A stretch of 64,000 bases of DNA from Celerinatantimonas sp046054195 (GCF_046054195.1 NZ_JBEQCS010000008.1:124001-188000); one strand, 5' to 3'. Positions 33,135 to 42,589 are shown, counted from the first letter of the stretch. Numbers and translations are program-made. Notes: a model not told the origin generated them from the letters alone.

Positions 33135-34493
33135 ATGGCTTTGCAATTTAGTGAATTTGGTATGGATCGGCGCATAGAAAAAGCGCTGGATCATTTAGGT
33201 TATACAACTCCGACAGAGATCCAGGAAGAAGCTATTCCTGTTGCGATGACTGGTCGCGATCTTATTGCTTCATCTAAGACTGGTTCTGGAAAAACGCTAG
33301 CCTATCTGTTGCCATTGATGCAGCGCTTATTGCGCGTCAAACCACTAAGTCGTCGTGATGCCCGAGCAGTTGTGCTAACGCCAACTCGAGAGCTCGCCAA
33401 GCAAGTTTATGCTCAATTGCGTTTGCTCTTAAGTGTGAGTCAAGGGCGCGGTTTATTGTTGTGTGGCGGTGAAAACTTTAATGACCAAATTAAGCAGCTG
33501 CGCCGTCAGCCACAGGTCATCGTCGCCACCCCAGGTCGATTGGCTGATCACCTGTTGCAACGTAATCTTTATCTGGAAGGATTAGAGCTGTTAGTGTTTG
33601 ATGAAGCTGACCGAATGCTGGATATGGGCTTTGCCGCACAGCTGCGCATGATTGATAAAGCTGCTAGCCATCGTAAACGTCAGACATTAATGTTTTCTGC
33701 TACGCTCGATAATTTACCCGTTAATGAGCTAGTTAACGAACTGCTACGTGAGCCTGAGCGGATTGCCGTTGGTGAAGGATTTAAGCCTAATAGCGATATT
33801 GAGCAACGTTTTTATCTCAGCGATAATTTAACCCATAAAGAAGCGCAGCTTAAAACCTTACTCAGTGAGCACTCAAGCTCACAGGTGATGATTTTTACCG
33901 CGACTCGCCAAGATACCTCTCGCTTGGCCGAATTAGTGCAATCGTGGGGTTATAGCAGCGCAGCTTTAAGTGGCGAGCTGATTCAAAGTAAACGAAACCG
34001 AATTATGGATCAGTTTGAGCGCGGCCATCAGCAGGTCTTAGTGACTACTGATTTGGCGTCTCGTGGTCTTGATATTTCAGACGTTGGTATGGTGGTTAAC
34101 TTCGACTTAAGTCAACATGCCGAAGAATATGTGCATCGCATTGGCCGCACTGGCCGTGCTGGGCGCAAAGGTCTGGCGTGTTCATTAGTCGGGCCTAAAG
34201 ATTGGCCGCAGTTTTTAGTGCTTCAAAGCTTTTTACATACGAAGGTAGCATTTTCTGTAATTGAAGGTCTTGAAGCGAAATTTAAAGGGTTAAAACCAGC
34301 CCCTTCTCGCCATAAAAGTAAGAGCGCTAAAAACCCATGGACTGAGAAGAAACCCGCTCGTACGATTAAGAAAAAACCTCAAGCGAAACGCAGCCGGGTT
34401 TACCATGAAGGCGTTGATGTCGGAAATGTTCCGATGAAACGTAAAAAAGTCGTGCCTGAATCGCCAGAATCAGACTCCGGCGAAGAAGAGTAA
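33135..34493 (+). CDS. DEAD-box RNA helicase (SrmB/RhlE-like)
   Basis: 452 aa. In order are the Q motif (FSEFGMDRRIEKAL..PTEIQEEAIP), Walker A SSKTGSGKT, PTRELA, TPGR, DEAD in VFDEADRMLDMG, SAT, and HRIGRTGRAGRKG. A basic tail (about 385-452, many Lys/Arg) probably binds RNA. Gammaproteobacteria have several such helicases, acting in ribosome assembly or RNA decay, and this sequence alone does not separate SrmB from RhlE types. A terminator follows the stop. Confidence 0.92.
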   Translation: MALQFSEFGMDRRIEKALDHLGYTTPTEIQEEAIPVAMTGRDLIASSKTGSGKTLAYLLPLMQRLLRVKPLSRRDARAVVLTPTRELAKQVYAQLRLLLSVSQGRGLLLCGGENFNDQIKQLRRQPQVIVATPGRLADHLLQRNLYLEGLELLVFDEADRMLDMGFAAQLRMIDKAASHRKRQTLMFSATLDNLPVNELVNELLREPERIAVGEGFKPNSDIEQRFYLSDNLTHKEAQLKTLLSEHSSSQVMIFTATRQDTSRLAELVQSWGYSSAALSGELIQSKRNRIMDQFERGHQQVLVTTDLASRGLDISDVGMVVNFDLSQHAEEYVHRIGRTGRAGRKGLACSLVGPKDWPQFLVLQSFLHTKVAFSVIEGLEAKFKGLKPAPSRHKSKSAKNPWTEKKPARTIKKKPQAKRSRVYHEGVDVGNVPMKRKKVVPESPESDSGEEE

Positions 34494-34511
34494 TCGGGTA
34501 AAAATGATAAG

Positions 34512-34543
34512 CCGAATCATTGCTTACGATGATTCGGTTTTTT
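34512..34543 (+). terminator. Terminator after the helicase gene
   Basis: CCGAATCAT (34512-34520) pairs with ATGATTCGG (34529-34537), followed by TTTTTT. It is 18 bp past the helicase stop and abuts the convergent ion channel gene. Confidence 0.85.
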
Positions 34544-34549
34544 ATGCTG

Positions 34550-35374
34550 CTAGAGCTTGTGGCCGCAATATTTACAGTAACCGGCATCGGCATCATGGCC
34601 TTCTGCGCTGCAGTTTGGACAAGCCTGCGTTGATACTTTATGACTTCTTTTCTGCGCTTGTGATAGCTCGACTGTCACAATTCCGGTAGGAACTGCAATT
34701 ATCCCGTAACCGATAATCATAATCAGCGAGGCGACAATTTTGCCAAGTGCGGTCATGGGGGCAATATCACCGTAACCGACTGTGGTGAGTGTCACAATCG
34801 CCCAGTACACTGAAGTCGGAATGTTCGTAAAGCCATGTTCTGGCCCTTCAATCAAATACATAATGCTGCCTAGAATCACGACCATGGCAAAGACCGCGAG
34901 TAGGAATACGCTGATTTTTCGGCTACTGGCGCGAAGTGCTTGTCGTAATGTCTGAGCTTCGCTCAAATAGTTAGCCAGTTTTAGTACCCGAAAAATGCGT
35001 AATAACCGTAATATTCGCACACTGAGCAAATATTGGGTGCCAGGGAAAAACAGGCCAATAAAGCTTGGCAAAATAGCCAATAAATCCACTAAACCAAAAA
35101 AGCTTCGCGCATATAACCACGGACTTTTCACACAAAGTAAGCGCAATACATATTCAATGGTAAATATAACGGTAAATAGCCATTCCAACGAGAACAGAAG
35201 CAGTCCATACTCTGCATGGATAGAGGCTACACTATCAATCATGACAATGATGACGCTGGCGATAATACTGATGATCAAGCCGATATCGAAGTATTTTCCA
35301 GCGGGAGTGTCGGCCTCATAAATGATTTCATGTAAGCGTTTTTGCCAGGGGCGTTGAGCTGGCAATTGGGGCAT
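34550..35374 (-). CDS. Voltage-gated potassium channel with C-terminal zinc ribbon
   Basis: 274 aa, inner membrane, six transmembrane segments. The S4 sensor is RILRLLRIFRVLKL (arginine every third residue, near 120-133). The pore loop has the K+ selectivity filter TVGYGD (near residue 195). S6 follows (IGYGIIAVPTGIV). The last 25 residues contain CPNC and CKYC, a zinc-ribbon-like pair not usual in simple Kv channels. The start is supported by AAGGGAG. It is divergent from an MscS-type channel gene, so both may serve osmotic or membrane potential control. Confidence 0.9.
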   Translation of the reverse strand: MPQLPAQRPWQKRLHEIIYEADTPAGKYFDIGLIISIIASVIIVMIDSVASIHAEYGLLLFSLEWLFTVIFTIEYVLRLLCVKSPWLYARSFFGLVDLLAILPSFIGLFFPGTQYLLSVRILRLLRIFRVLKLANYLSEAQTLRQALRASSRKISVFLLAVFAMVVILGSIMYLIEGPEHGFTNIPTSVYWAIVTLTTVGYGDIAPMTALGKIVASLIMIIGYGIIAVPTGIVTVELSQAQKRSHKVSTQACPNCSAEGHDADAGYCKYCGHKL

Positions 35375-35459
35375 GGTAAAACTCCCTTATAGTTACTTTT
35401 ATTAAGCATTACTATAGTTTAGATTAACCGCATTAGCACCGCATAACTGACGGGTACCA

Positions 35460-37142
35460 ATGGTAAAACTGATTCAAACGACTTTTTTGAGCCTTTTAGC
35501 TGGCATTTTATTAAGCTATAGCTTGTTAAGCTTTGCTGATACCCAGCAATCGAGCGAACCTCAACTGAGTGAGCGGCTAACGCAAGGTCAGCATGAAATA
35601 GCAGATTTAATGAAAACCTGGCAAAAGACCCGTTCTAATATGAGTCGAGCGATGATTTTGCAACAGCTTAGCTCGCGGATGAAAGAGCTAACCAATATCG
35701 TCAGCGATACGGTTGATGAAGATAAAAATAGCTCTGATAAACCGCCCGAGGAGCAAGGTAAGAATCTGCATGTCGCAGATATTAAAACAATGCTCTCTAT
35801 TTTGCGCCAGCAGCGCAGTTCATCGCCACAGCTTATTCGCGACCTTTTTCATTCTTATGAAAGCGCCGAATTAACCGATAAACCGCTTAATTGGTTAACC
35901 GTCTCCGTCGCGATGCATTACCAGAGCAGCTTGTATATTTATGAACAGCAACTGCTGAAATTATTAAATAAACAGCAGCGCGCTCCCTATTTGCAGCGTT
36001 ATCGTTATCAGTTGCATCGTTATGCTAATGATTTAGCGAGCTTTTTAAAGGCGAGTATTAACCAGCAGGAACAGATGAACGATGAGTTAAGTAGCCTATC
36101 TAAATCGATGCATCAGCAGATGTCAGACCGCTTAACGATGCAGCAGCGCATTAGTAAAACGATTAGCCAGAACATTACCATGCTGATCCCAGTCCTTAAA
36201 GACTACGACATGGATGTATCGCAATACAGCCAGCTGACTTTTTCGGCCTCCGGAGAGCTAACCGATTTGGTCTTGAATAGCTCAGGGGTTTTATCCTTTT
36301 TCAAAAGCTTTTTTGTCAACGGTGACCAGTGGCTGATCACGACCGTGAAATCGGTTTTACCAAGAACCATTATCTTTATTTTGGTGATGGCTCTGTTCTA
36401 TGGGTTATCTCGCTTAGTGAAGTTGCTGGTCAGTAAAATGGTGCACTCTAAGCATTCGCGTCTTTCAACGTTAGTGCAGGAATTCTTTATTTCAATGGCG
36501 GGTAAGTCGGTTATTGTGATGGGAATATTGGTGGCATTTTCGCAAATCGGTGTGGATTTAGCGCCAGTGCTGGCAGGTTTAGGGGTTGCAGGTATCGTCA
36601 TCGGTTTTGCTTTGCAAGATACCTTATCGAATTTTGCATCGGGAATGATGATTTTGATTTATCGCCCATTTGATGTGGGTGATTATGTCGATGCTGGTGG
36701 AGTTTCTGGCAAGGTGAATTATATGAGCCTGGTGAATACCACGATTCGTACCTTCGATAACCAGAAAATTATGGTTCCCAATAATAAAATCTGGGGCAGT
36801 ACGATTAATAACATTACCGCTGAGCGAGTGCGCCGGGTCGATATGGAATTTTCTATCGCCTACAGTGATGATATAGAGCTAGCGGAGCGCGTTCTAAAAG
36901 AGATTATCGAGGCGCATCAGGATGTTTTACGCGAGCCTGAGCCGACTATTAAACTGATGCGACTTGGCGAATCGTCTATTGATTTTATTGTTCGTCCATG
37001 GGTGAAAACAGAAGCTTATTGGGATGTGTATTGGGATGTGACGCGCACCGTTAAGTTACGCTTTGATAAAGAAGGGCTGAGTATTCCATTTCCTCAGCGC
37101 GATATTCATGTCTATCATGACAGTAATAATCAGTCGCAGTGA
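35460..37142 (+). CDS. MscS-family mechanosensitive channel
   Basis: 560 aa. A signal peptide (1-26, ending SFA-D) precedes a Gln-rich helical periplasmic region (about 27-270). Membrane segments lie near 290-320 and 340-395. The pore helix LAGLGVAGIVIGFALQDTLSNFASG is the MscS core, followed by YRPFDVGDYVDAGG and the cytoplasmic beta domain with NNITAERVRRVDMEF. Such channels release solutes under hypo-osmotic shock. The last 13 bp overlap the convergent cyclase gene. Confidence 0.9.
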   Translation: MVKLIQTTFLSLLAGILLSYSLLSFADTQQSSEPQLSERLTQGQHEIADLMKTWQKTRSNMSRAMILQQLSSRMKELTNIVSDTVDEDKNSSDKPPEEQGKNLHVADIKTMLSILRQQRSSSPQLIRDLFHSYESAELTDKPLNWLTVSVAMHYQSSLYIYEQQLLKLLNKQQRAPYLQRYRYQLHRYANDLASFLKASINQQEQMNDELSSLSKSMHQQMSDRLTMQQRISKTISQNITMLIPVLKDYDMDVSQYSQLTFSASGELTDLVLNSSGVLSFFKSFFVNGDQWLITTVKSVLPRTIIFILVMALFYGLSRLVKLLVSKMVHSKHSRLSTLVQEFFISMAGKSVIVMGILVAFSQIGVDLAPVLAGLGVAGIVIGFALQDTLSNFASGMMILIYRPFDVGDYVDAGGVSGKVNYMSLVNTTIRTFDNQKIMVPNNKIWGSTINNITAERVRRVDMEFSIAYSDDIELAERVLKEIIEAHQDVLREPEPTIKLMRLGESSIDFIVRPWVKTEAYWDVYWDVTRTVKLRFDKEGLSIPFPQRDIHVYHDSNNQSQ

Positions 37143-38113
37143 TTGGGTTGGGATGAGCCCAACCAATACCCGCTTTTACCGTTATTTTTAACCCGGTACA
37201 TGCGGGTGTCGGCGCGCTCTAAAAGACTATCTAGCGTATCGGTGGTGCGGTAAGTGGCAATGCCAACACTGACTCCGATTGAGATTTGCGTACCGTACAT
37301 ATTCACCTGCTCGGCATGAAATGCTTTTGTTATACGCTCGGCGAGAATGGCCAGCTCATCTTTAGAGTTATAACGCGGTACAAATAAGGCAAATTCATCG
37401 CCGCCAATGCGATAGACCGTTTCGTTGTGACGCGTTAAATGGTTGAGTTTATGGGCCAGCTTGGTTAAAAGTTCATCCCCTGCACGATGGTTTATTTTAT
37501 CGTTCACCTCTTTAAAACCATCTAAGTCGAGATAAAACAACGCCATATTCATCATTGAATCGGAGTGTTGTTGACAGTGGGCAAATGTTTCTTGCAGTGC
37601 ATAACGGTTAGGTAGACCCGTTAACGGATCGCGTTTAGCCATCTGCTTGAGTTGTTCTTGGCGATTTTGTTCGCGAGTGACATTTTGATAGACGCCAGCA
37701 ACGACTTTAGGTTGGTCTTTTTCAAAAGAGACGATTCGCCCTCGACAGGTAAACCAATGCCAAACATGGTTAGCGTCTTTGCGATAACGAACTAATGCGC
37801 GAAAAACGGGTTCAATTCCTTCCTCATGTAATCGCAGCTTTGTCTGTAAGCGATGTTGATCGGATGGATGCAGATGCTTAAATAGTTCACTACATTCAAC
37901 CACTGATGCTTGAGCTGTAAATCGACGGTTCTGGGCATCCCAGGCAACTTTCATAAAATAAAATTGACCCGTGATGAAATCAAATTCCCAATAGGTGCAT
38001 CGATTGCCGTCGATCACAGTCAATAGTTGCTCAATCGTTGATATAGAGGGACTGTAATGGATATTTGAGAAACTGCTTTGCATTAACAAAGACTGGTAGT
38101 CTACCCCTTTCAT
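37130..38113 (-). CDS. PAS-GGDEF diguanylate cyclase
   Basis: 327 aa. A PAS domain (about 35-150) is followed by a GGDEF domain starting RDPLTGLPNRYAL. The catalytic signature is intact (YRIGGDEFALF, near residue 240), so it should make c-di-GMP. The inhibitory I-site RxxD upstream of the signature reads RHNE and is probably not functional, so product inhibition may be weak. There is no membrane segment or signal peptide, so it is cytosolic. It lies alone, convergent with mscS. Confidence 0.9.
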   Translation of the reverse strand: MKGVDYQSLLMQSSFSNIHYSPSISTIEQLLTVIDGNRCTYWEFDFITGQFYFMKVAWDAQNRRFTAQASVVECSELFKHLHPSDQHRLQTKLRLHEEGIEPVFRALVRYRKDANHVWHWFTCRGRIVSFEKDQPKVVAGVYQNVTREQNRQEQLKQMAKRDPLTGLPNRYALQETFAHCQQHSDSMMNMALFYLDLDGFKEVNDKINHRAGDELLTKLAHKLNHLTRHNETVYRIGGDEFALFVPRYNSKDELAILAERITKAFHAEQVNMYGTQISIGVSVGIATYRTTDTLDSLLERADTRMYRVKNNGKSGYWLGSSQPNHCD

Positions 38114-38616
38114 ATCTGATTACTCTTCACTCAGCTTTATTGATATAGAGGGATGCAGACTCATGAGCCAGTTACTTAACTGCTAACGTTTGCCATTCCC
38201 TTAGTTACTTTTAAAAAAATTTTAAATTGCAATGTTGTTACTATATTTTTGTCGCAGCTTTACTTTGTTTGTGAAGTATCTGCTGTGGCACTTTTATTAT
38301 TATGTGAGCTATTTTTAATAGAAGTCCTTATCAACATGGGCCTTAAATAGCCCAAATGGAGCTCAAACAGCTGATAAAAACTTCAAGTTTATAGTCTCAT
38401 TAGAGCAGGAAGAAATAAAAATGGAAATAGTCTATTCGGGTGACCTGCATCTAACTATTCATCCTTTTGGATTAATTAGTTCGATGAGAAGATATTAACT
38501 ATAAAATTAACAGCAAAGGGTAGTAAATTAAGCTGTTAAAATCAAAGAATTAGAATAATTATCTTTTAGATTTTAACAAAATGGAAGCTAGAATATTTTT
38601 TTGAGCGCATTTTATG
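38114..38616. other. AT-rich intergenic region without clear gene
   Basis: About 500 bp between the cyclase start and the DUF5062 terminator. A 25-codon frame at 38421-38498 (MEIVYSGDLHLTIHPFGLIS..) has AGGAAG before its ATG but no other support. No riboswitch or RNA structure was recognised. Confidence 0.4.
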
Positions 38617-38645
38617 CAAAGGAGGTGGGGTAAAAACCTCCTTTG
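38617..38645 (-). terminator. Terminator of the DUF5062 gene
   Basis: CAAAGGAGG (38617-38625) pairs perfectly with CCTCCTTTG (38637-38645). It lies 13 bp past the stop. The loop is T-rich on the minus strand. Confidence 0.7.
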
Positions 38646-38657
38646 TCGCTAAAAGTA

Positions 38658-38921
38658 TTAATTCTTAAGTAAGGGGTGATCATCCGGAAGCTGTTTGGCT
38701 AACCAGAGTACGAGTTTGTGGCGCATTTCTGGGCCGTTTTGTTTTTCTTCGGCAAGCGGCGTGATACGCTTATCAGCAACGAGTAGACGGTAAAGTGCTT
38801 CGACTTTATCTCGCTCAGAGACATTTGCTGGTAACTGACCGTAACCGCGAGCAGTGGCGTAAGCTTGGCCAATAGTAATTGCCTTTTTCAGCAATTGCGA
38901 TTCGTGGGTGAACTTTTTCAT
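38658..38921 (-). CDS. DUF5062 family protein
   Basis: 87 aa, soluble and helical: MKKFTHESQLLKKAITIGQAYA, then DKVEALYRLLVADKRITPLA and HKLVLWLAKQLPDDHPLL. This pattern matches my recollection of DUF5062, a small family of vibrios and relatives with no known function. GGAGG just upstream supports the ATG. It is divergent from the DUF2333 gene. Confidence 0.75.
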   Translation of the reverse strand: MKKFTHESQLLKKAITIGQAYATARGYGQLPANVSERDKVEALYRLLVADKRITPLAEEKQNGPEMRHKLVLWLAKQLPDDHPLLKN

Positions 38922-39032
38922 ATTACGCCTCCTTCAGTGGTAAGCTTGGTATTCAAAATACCTGAGCTTTACCTGCAATTCAAAATATATTGTATTGAAG
39001 GAATGCACATAATTGTTAGATGGAGAGAGCTA

Positions 39033-40025
39033 ATGACGTTTTCCTGGTCAAAACGCAACACAATCATCGTTGCTATTGTGGCCGCAATATTTATCGTTTT
39101 TTATGCAATTAGTGTGTATTGGAGCGACGAACCGGATACTTTTAATGTTGAAAAGTATGCCAAGCAAGTCTCTGTGCAGACCAAGGAGCCAATAAAACCT
39201 GGCTTTGTTACTACGACAACATTAATGCGTTTAGCTTCGACATTGCTGGATAAACCCGGTGGATATCTGAGTAACGATGTATTGCCTCCTTCAGTATTCA
39301 TGGACAATATGCCCGCTTGGGAGCTTGGGGTACTTAATCAGATTCGCGATATGTCGCTTGCGATGCGCAAAGATTTTAGCCGTAGCCAGAGCCAATCAGA
39401 AGAAGATGCCGATCTTAAAATTGCCCAGCCTAAATTTTATATCGACCATCAAAGTTGGATGTTTCCAAGTGCTGAGGGGGAGTACGGTAAAGGTGTTCGT
39501 CTGTTAGGTGATTACCGGCGTCGGTTGGCTTTAACCGGTGGTCAACAGTCCCATTTTTATGCTCGAGCCGATAACTTAGTCGATTGGTTGCAATTGGTGC
39601 AAAACCGCTTAGGTTCACTTTCTCAGCAGCTTAGTGCAAGTGTTGGAAGAGCGAGATTAAACACTTCGTTGGGCGATACCTCTGACCCGGATGCTCCTTC
39701 GGTTGAAAAATCGCGTGAACAAACAAGTTGGTGGAAAATCGACGATGTTTTTTATCAGGCGCGAGGTTCATCTTGGGCATTGCTAGAGTTAATGCGGGCT
39801 ATTGAATATGATTTTCACGATGTATTGGTGAACAAAAATGCAGTGGTTAGTGTCCGCCAGATTATTCGAGAGCTAGAAGCAACCCAACAGCCAATGTTCA
39901 GCCCGATGGTCTTAAATGGCAGTGGGTTTGGTATTTTGGCAAACCACTCATTGGTTATGGCCAATTATATTTCGCGTTGTAATGCTGCTGTAATTGATTT
40001 GATTGAGTTATTAAATAATGGTTAG
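39033..40025 (+). CDS. DUF2333 family membrane-anchored protein
   Basis: 330 aa from ATG 39033 (MTFSWSKRN), preceded by GGAGAG; a frame open from 38865 overlaps the neighbouring gene and is rejected. One N-terminal membrane segment (about 9-28) anchors a periplasmic domain. SWMFPSAEGEYGKGVRLLGDYRRRL and TSWWKIDDVFYQARGSSWALLELM match DUF2333. The function is unknown. It overlaps the methyltransferase gene by 8 bp, so the two form an operon. Confidence 0.85.
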   Translation: MTFSWSKRNTIIVAIVAAIFIVFYAISVYWSDEPDTFNVEKYAKQVSVQTKEPIKPGFVTTTTLMRLASTLLDKPGGYLSNDVLPPSVFMDNMPAWELGVLNQIRDMSLAMRKDFSRSQSQSEEDADLKIAQPKFYIDHQSWMFPSAEGEYGKGVRLLGDYRRRLALTGGQQSHFYARADNLVDWLQLVQNRLGSLSQQLSASVGRARLNTSLGDTSDPDAPSVEKSREQTSWWKIDDVFYQARGSSWALLELMRAIEYDFHDVLVNKNAVVSVRQIIRELEATQQPMFSPMVLNGSGFGILANHSLVMANYISRCNAAVIDLIELLNNG

Positions 40026-40512
40026 TGAGTTATCTTTTGCCAGTATTGGGCTGGTTAATCCCAAATCACCAGAAAATGTTGGCTCGGTGCTGCGTGCTGC
40101 TGGATGTTATGGCGCCTCTTCTATTTTTTATACCGGAGAGCGCTATTATCGAGCAAGCCGCTATGTGACTGATACTAAAAAAATGCATACTCGCATCCCG
40201 ACGCTCGGTGTGGATGATCTGCGGGATGTATTGCCTGAAGGCGCAACCCCTGTTGCGATTGAATTGGTGCGAAGTGCCAAACCATTGCCTGCGTTTGAGC
40301 ATCCTAAAAAAGCGTTCTATATCTTTGGCCCAGAAGATGGCTCGATTGATAAACGTTTAGTGAACTGGTGTCAGGAAGTTGTCTACATTCCCACTCAAGG
40401 TTGTATGAATCTAGCGGCAACGGTGAATGTGGTGCTTTATGATAGGCTCTGCAAACAAGCGATTGCGAATCCCTATGCAGACTTTTGGAGCGAAGAAGCG
40501 CTCTTAAGCTAA
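40018..40512 (+). CDS. TrmH/SpoU-family RNA methyltransferase
   Basis: 164 aa, a single SPOUT domain. NPKSPENVGSVLRAAGCYGA is the first SpoU motif, and FGPEDGSI and IPTQGCMNLAATVNVVLYDR form the knotted SAM site. The length resembles TrmL (tRNA wobble 2'-O-methylation), but the sequence belongs to a separate group and the target RNA is not certain. The start overlaps the DUF2333 stop. A terminator follows. Confidence 0.88.
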   Translation: MVSELSFASIGLVNPKSPENVGSVLRAAGCYGASSIFYTGERYYRASRYVTDTKKMHTRIPTLGVDDLRDVLPEGATPVAIELVRSAKPLPAFEHPKKAFYIFGPEDGSIDKRLVNWCQEVVYIPTQGCMNLAATVNVVLYDRLCKQAIANPYADFWSEEALLS

Positions 40513-40537
40513 TTTTATCCGTTCTAATAAAAACAAC

Positions 40538-40566
40538 CGCCAGTACTGCACTTGGCGGTTGTTTCA
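40538..40566 (+). terminator. Terminator after the TrmH-like gene
   Basis: AACCGCCA and the matching GGCGGTT form the stem, followed by GTTTC. It lies about 25 bp past the stop of the methyltransferase gene. Confidence 0.65.
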
Positions 40567-40643
40567 TATAAAGCTTTTAAGTTTAAAACTCAAAAGCATG
40601 ACCTTTGTTTGTTCGACTTCTCTTTTCATCGACTAATTGGCTG

Positions 40644-40787
40644 TTAAGCCATCAGTCGAGAATAAGCAGATTTTAACCAAATGGCTTTCGATGAACGTTT
40701 TGGCTGTTGTTTTTTTGGTTGACGGTTTGCTACTTCGTCTTGTTTCATCTGGGCCATTAAGATTCGGTTCATTGCAAATGCACTCAT
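40644..40787 (-). CDS. Small basic protein, 47 aa, unrecognised
   Basis: MSAFAMNRILMAQMKQDEVA followed by a Lys/Arg/Gln-rich tail ending SAYSRLMA. Three ATG codons stand in a row; AGAGGA is seven bases before the third one (40787), which I chose. A longer frame reaches 40835 without a ribosome binding site. The stop sits in the loop of a hairpin (40629-40659) that could be its terminator. A CRP-like site lies upstream. No family was recognised. Translation is plausible but unproven. Confidence 0.4.
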   Translation of the reverse strand: MSAFAMNRILMAQMKQDEVANRQPKKQQPKRSSKAIWLKSAYSRLMA

Positions 40788-40841
40788 CATCATATCCTCT
40801 GTTGATTTTTTTTGTTTGGAACATTTTGTTGACATGTGAAT

Positions 40842-40861
40842 AGTAGATCTAGATCACATTT
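40842..40861 (-). promoter_or_regulatory. CRP-like site
   Basis: On the minus strand AAATGTGATCTAGATCTACT fits the CRP consensus perfectly in the left half and centre (AAATGTGATCTAGATC) and poorly in the right half. It lies about 55 bp before the predicted start of the small protein. Confidence 0.45.
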
Positions 40862-41110
40862 TTTGCAATTTAAATTTTATTATTTTTTATATGAAATATT
40901 AATTTCATTCATTATATGTATGATTTTTAATCGAATTAATTTTTAATATTTTTTAAAGATAAGTCTATTTAACCGTTTTTAGAACAGTTAACACTTTGTT
41001 GGTATGCTCTGGATGTTAGCTTTGCTTGTGTGTCAGCGATATCAACATAAGGTTGCATTGATGTGAAATCGCCGATAAATAATGAAGATAGAAGTGCGGT
41101 AGAGGATAAG
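40862..41110. other. AT-rich gap between the small protein and the sugar porter
   Basis: Very AT-rich at 40862-40980, consistent with promoter DNA. No gene or clear RNA was recognised. Confidence 0.35.
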
Positions 41111-41132
41111 CAAAAGGAGGCCGAAGCCTCCT
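41111..41132 (-). terminator. Terminator of the sugar porter gene
   Basis: AGGAGGC (41115-41121) pairs with GCCTCCT (41126-41132) with a four-base loop, followed on the minus strand by TTTTG. It lies 12 bp past the stop. Confidence 0.75.
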
Positions 41133-41143
41133 AGAAAAATAGC

Positions 41144-42589
41144 TTATTTGCTAGGGTGGAGATGATTATCAAGCTCTTGCTCTGCGGCTGCTTCATCATC
41201 GATATGAAACCGGGTGAGAACCTCATGTTCCATCTCTTCAAGTGACAATCCTTTGGTTTCTGGAACATACAGTTTGACAAAAACCCAGGAAATTAGCGTC
41301 AAGCCTGCAAATAACAGCAGTGGAAAGCCTCCGTGGAATGTATCGACCAGATAGTGGTTGGTGTTCATCAGTGGGAAGGTTTGACTGATGATAAAGTTAC
41401 CCACATACATACCACTCATCGAGATACCGGTACCTGCAGCGCGCATCCGTGTTGGGAAAATTTCGCCAATTACCGTCCAGACGACTTGCCCCCAAGTTAT
41501 GCCGTTAAAGACCATGAAGCCAAATAGTCCGATAATACAGGCGTAACCTTTCACGCCAAAATAGAAAGCGAAGAAAGTATATAGCAGGCAGGCAAAACAC
41601 ATAATTGAGCCCAATTTGAGTAATGCCGTGCGTCCTACGCGGTCAATCAGCCACATCCCAACAAGCACCCCGATAAATTGGCAAAGTGCTAAGAAGATGG
41701 TCATATACATGGCGTTTTGTAGCGAATCGGTAATGTTCATCAACAGCGATGGACCGTAATACTGAATCACATTGATCCCGGTGAATTGGTTAAATAAAGC
41801 GAGCCCAACACCGATAAATAGAAAGACAGCGCTGCGTTTAGTGAGTTTAAAATGTTGTTTGGGGACGTTGATATGCGTTTTAAGGGATTCTTTAATTTCA
41901 CTGGCAATGGCTAGAGCATGTTGCTCATCTTGAGAAATTCGCCGCAGCGTTTTAAGTGCTTTGTTCTCAAAGCCTGCGAGTATATTCCAACGTGGTGTTT
42001 CGGGGATAAAAATACTAAATATGAGAAATAAAGCACAAGGGGCAAAAACAGAGCCTAGCATCCAGCGCCAACCGACCGATTCTAGCCATTGCATCGACAT
42101 TTCATGGGCAATTAAATAGTTGGTTAGTAACACGATGATCTGCCCACCGGTAATACAAATGGACTGCATGGTAATCGCGGTACCGCGAAACTCTTTGGGG
42201 GCGACTTCGGCGATGTAAATCGGTGAGATAACCGATGCCATGCCCATCGAGATACCACCAATGATACGAAAGATCACAAACATTGGGAAACTAGTCGATA
42301 ATGCCGTTCCTAGGACCGATAGAGAAAAAGCAACAGCGGTGATAATCAGTGCTTTTTTACGGCCGAATTTATCACCCACATAGCCGCTGATTAGACATCC
42401 AATAATACTGCCAAAAATGATATTGGAAACCGCCCAACCCATTTGGGATGGCGTTAAATGGTAGTGATGACTCATCGGTTCAATCGCTCCGGAGATGACC
42501 GATGCATCAAACCCTAGTAATAGTCCGCCAATCGCTGCTACGAAACTGATGGCCATTACATAAATTATACTTTTTTTTGTATATTTCAT
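41144..42589 (-). CDS. MFS sugar porter (sugar:H+ symporter family)
   Basis: 481 aa, twelve predicted membrane segments. GGLLLGFDASVISGAI opens it; GYVGDKFGRKKAL, RIIGGISMGMASVISPIYIAEVAP, PETPRW, FTGINVIQYYGP and VPETKGLSLEEME are the full set of sugar porter signatures seen in XylE, GalP and IolT. The substrate is a monosaccharide or polyol, not decided by sequence. It stands alone, with a CRP-like half-site about 150 bp upstream that would fit carbon control. Confidence 0.92.
   Translation of the reverse strand: MKYTKKSIIYVMAISFVAAIGGLLLGFDASVISGAIEPMSHHYHLTPSQMGWAVSNIIFGSIIGCLISGYVGDKFGRKKALIITAVAFSLSVLGTALSTSFPMFVIFRIIGGISMGMASVISPIYIAEVAPKEFRGTAITMQSICITGGQIIVLLTNYLIAHEMSMQWLESVGWRWMLGSVFAPCALFLIFSIFIPETPRWNILAGFENKALKTLRRISQDEQHALAIASEIKESLKTHINVPKQHFKLTKRSAVFLFIGVGLALFNQFTGINVIQYYGPSLLMNITDSLQNAMYMTIFLALCQFIGVLVGMWLIDRVGRTALLKLGSIMCFACLLYTFFAFYFGVKGYACIIGLFGFMVFNGITWGQVVWTVIGEIFPTRMRAAGTGISMSGMYVGNFIISQTFPLMNTNHYLVDTFHGGFPLLLFAGLTLISWVFVKLYVPETKGLSLEEMEHEVLTRFHIDDEAAAEQELDNHLHPSK

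Noticed and set aside
34995..35321. 108-codon plus-strand frame in the ion channel gene
   Set aside because: Shadow of the channel gene; no ribosome site and no coherent fold.
38865..39032. N-terminal extension of the DUF2333 protein by 56 codons
   Set aside because: It would overlap the divergent DUF5062 gene. The ATG at 39033 has GGAGAG before it and is followed directly by the membrane anchor.
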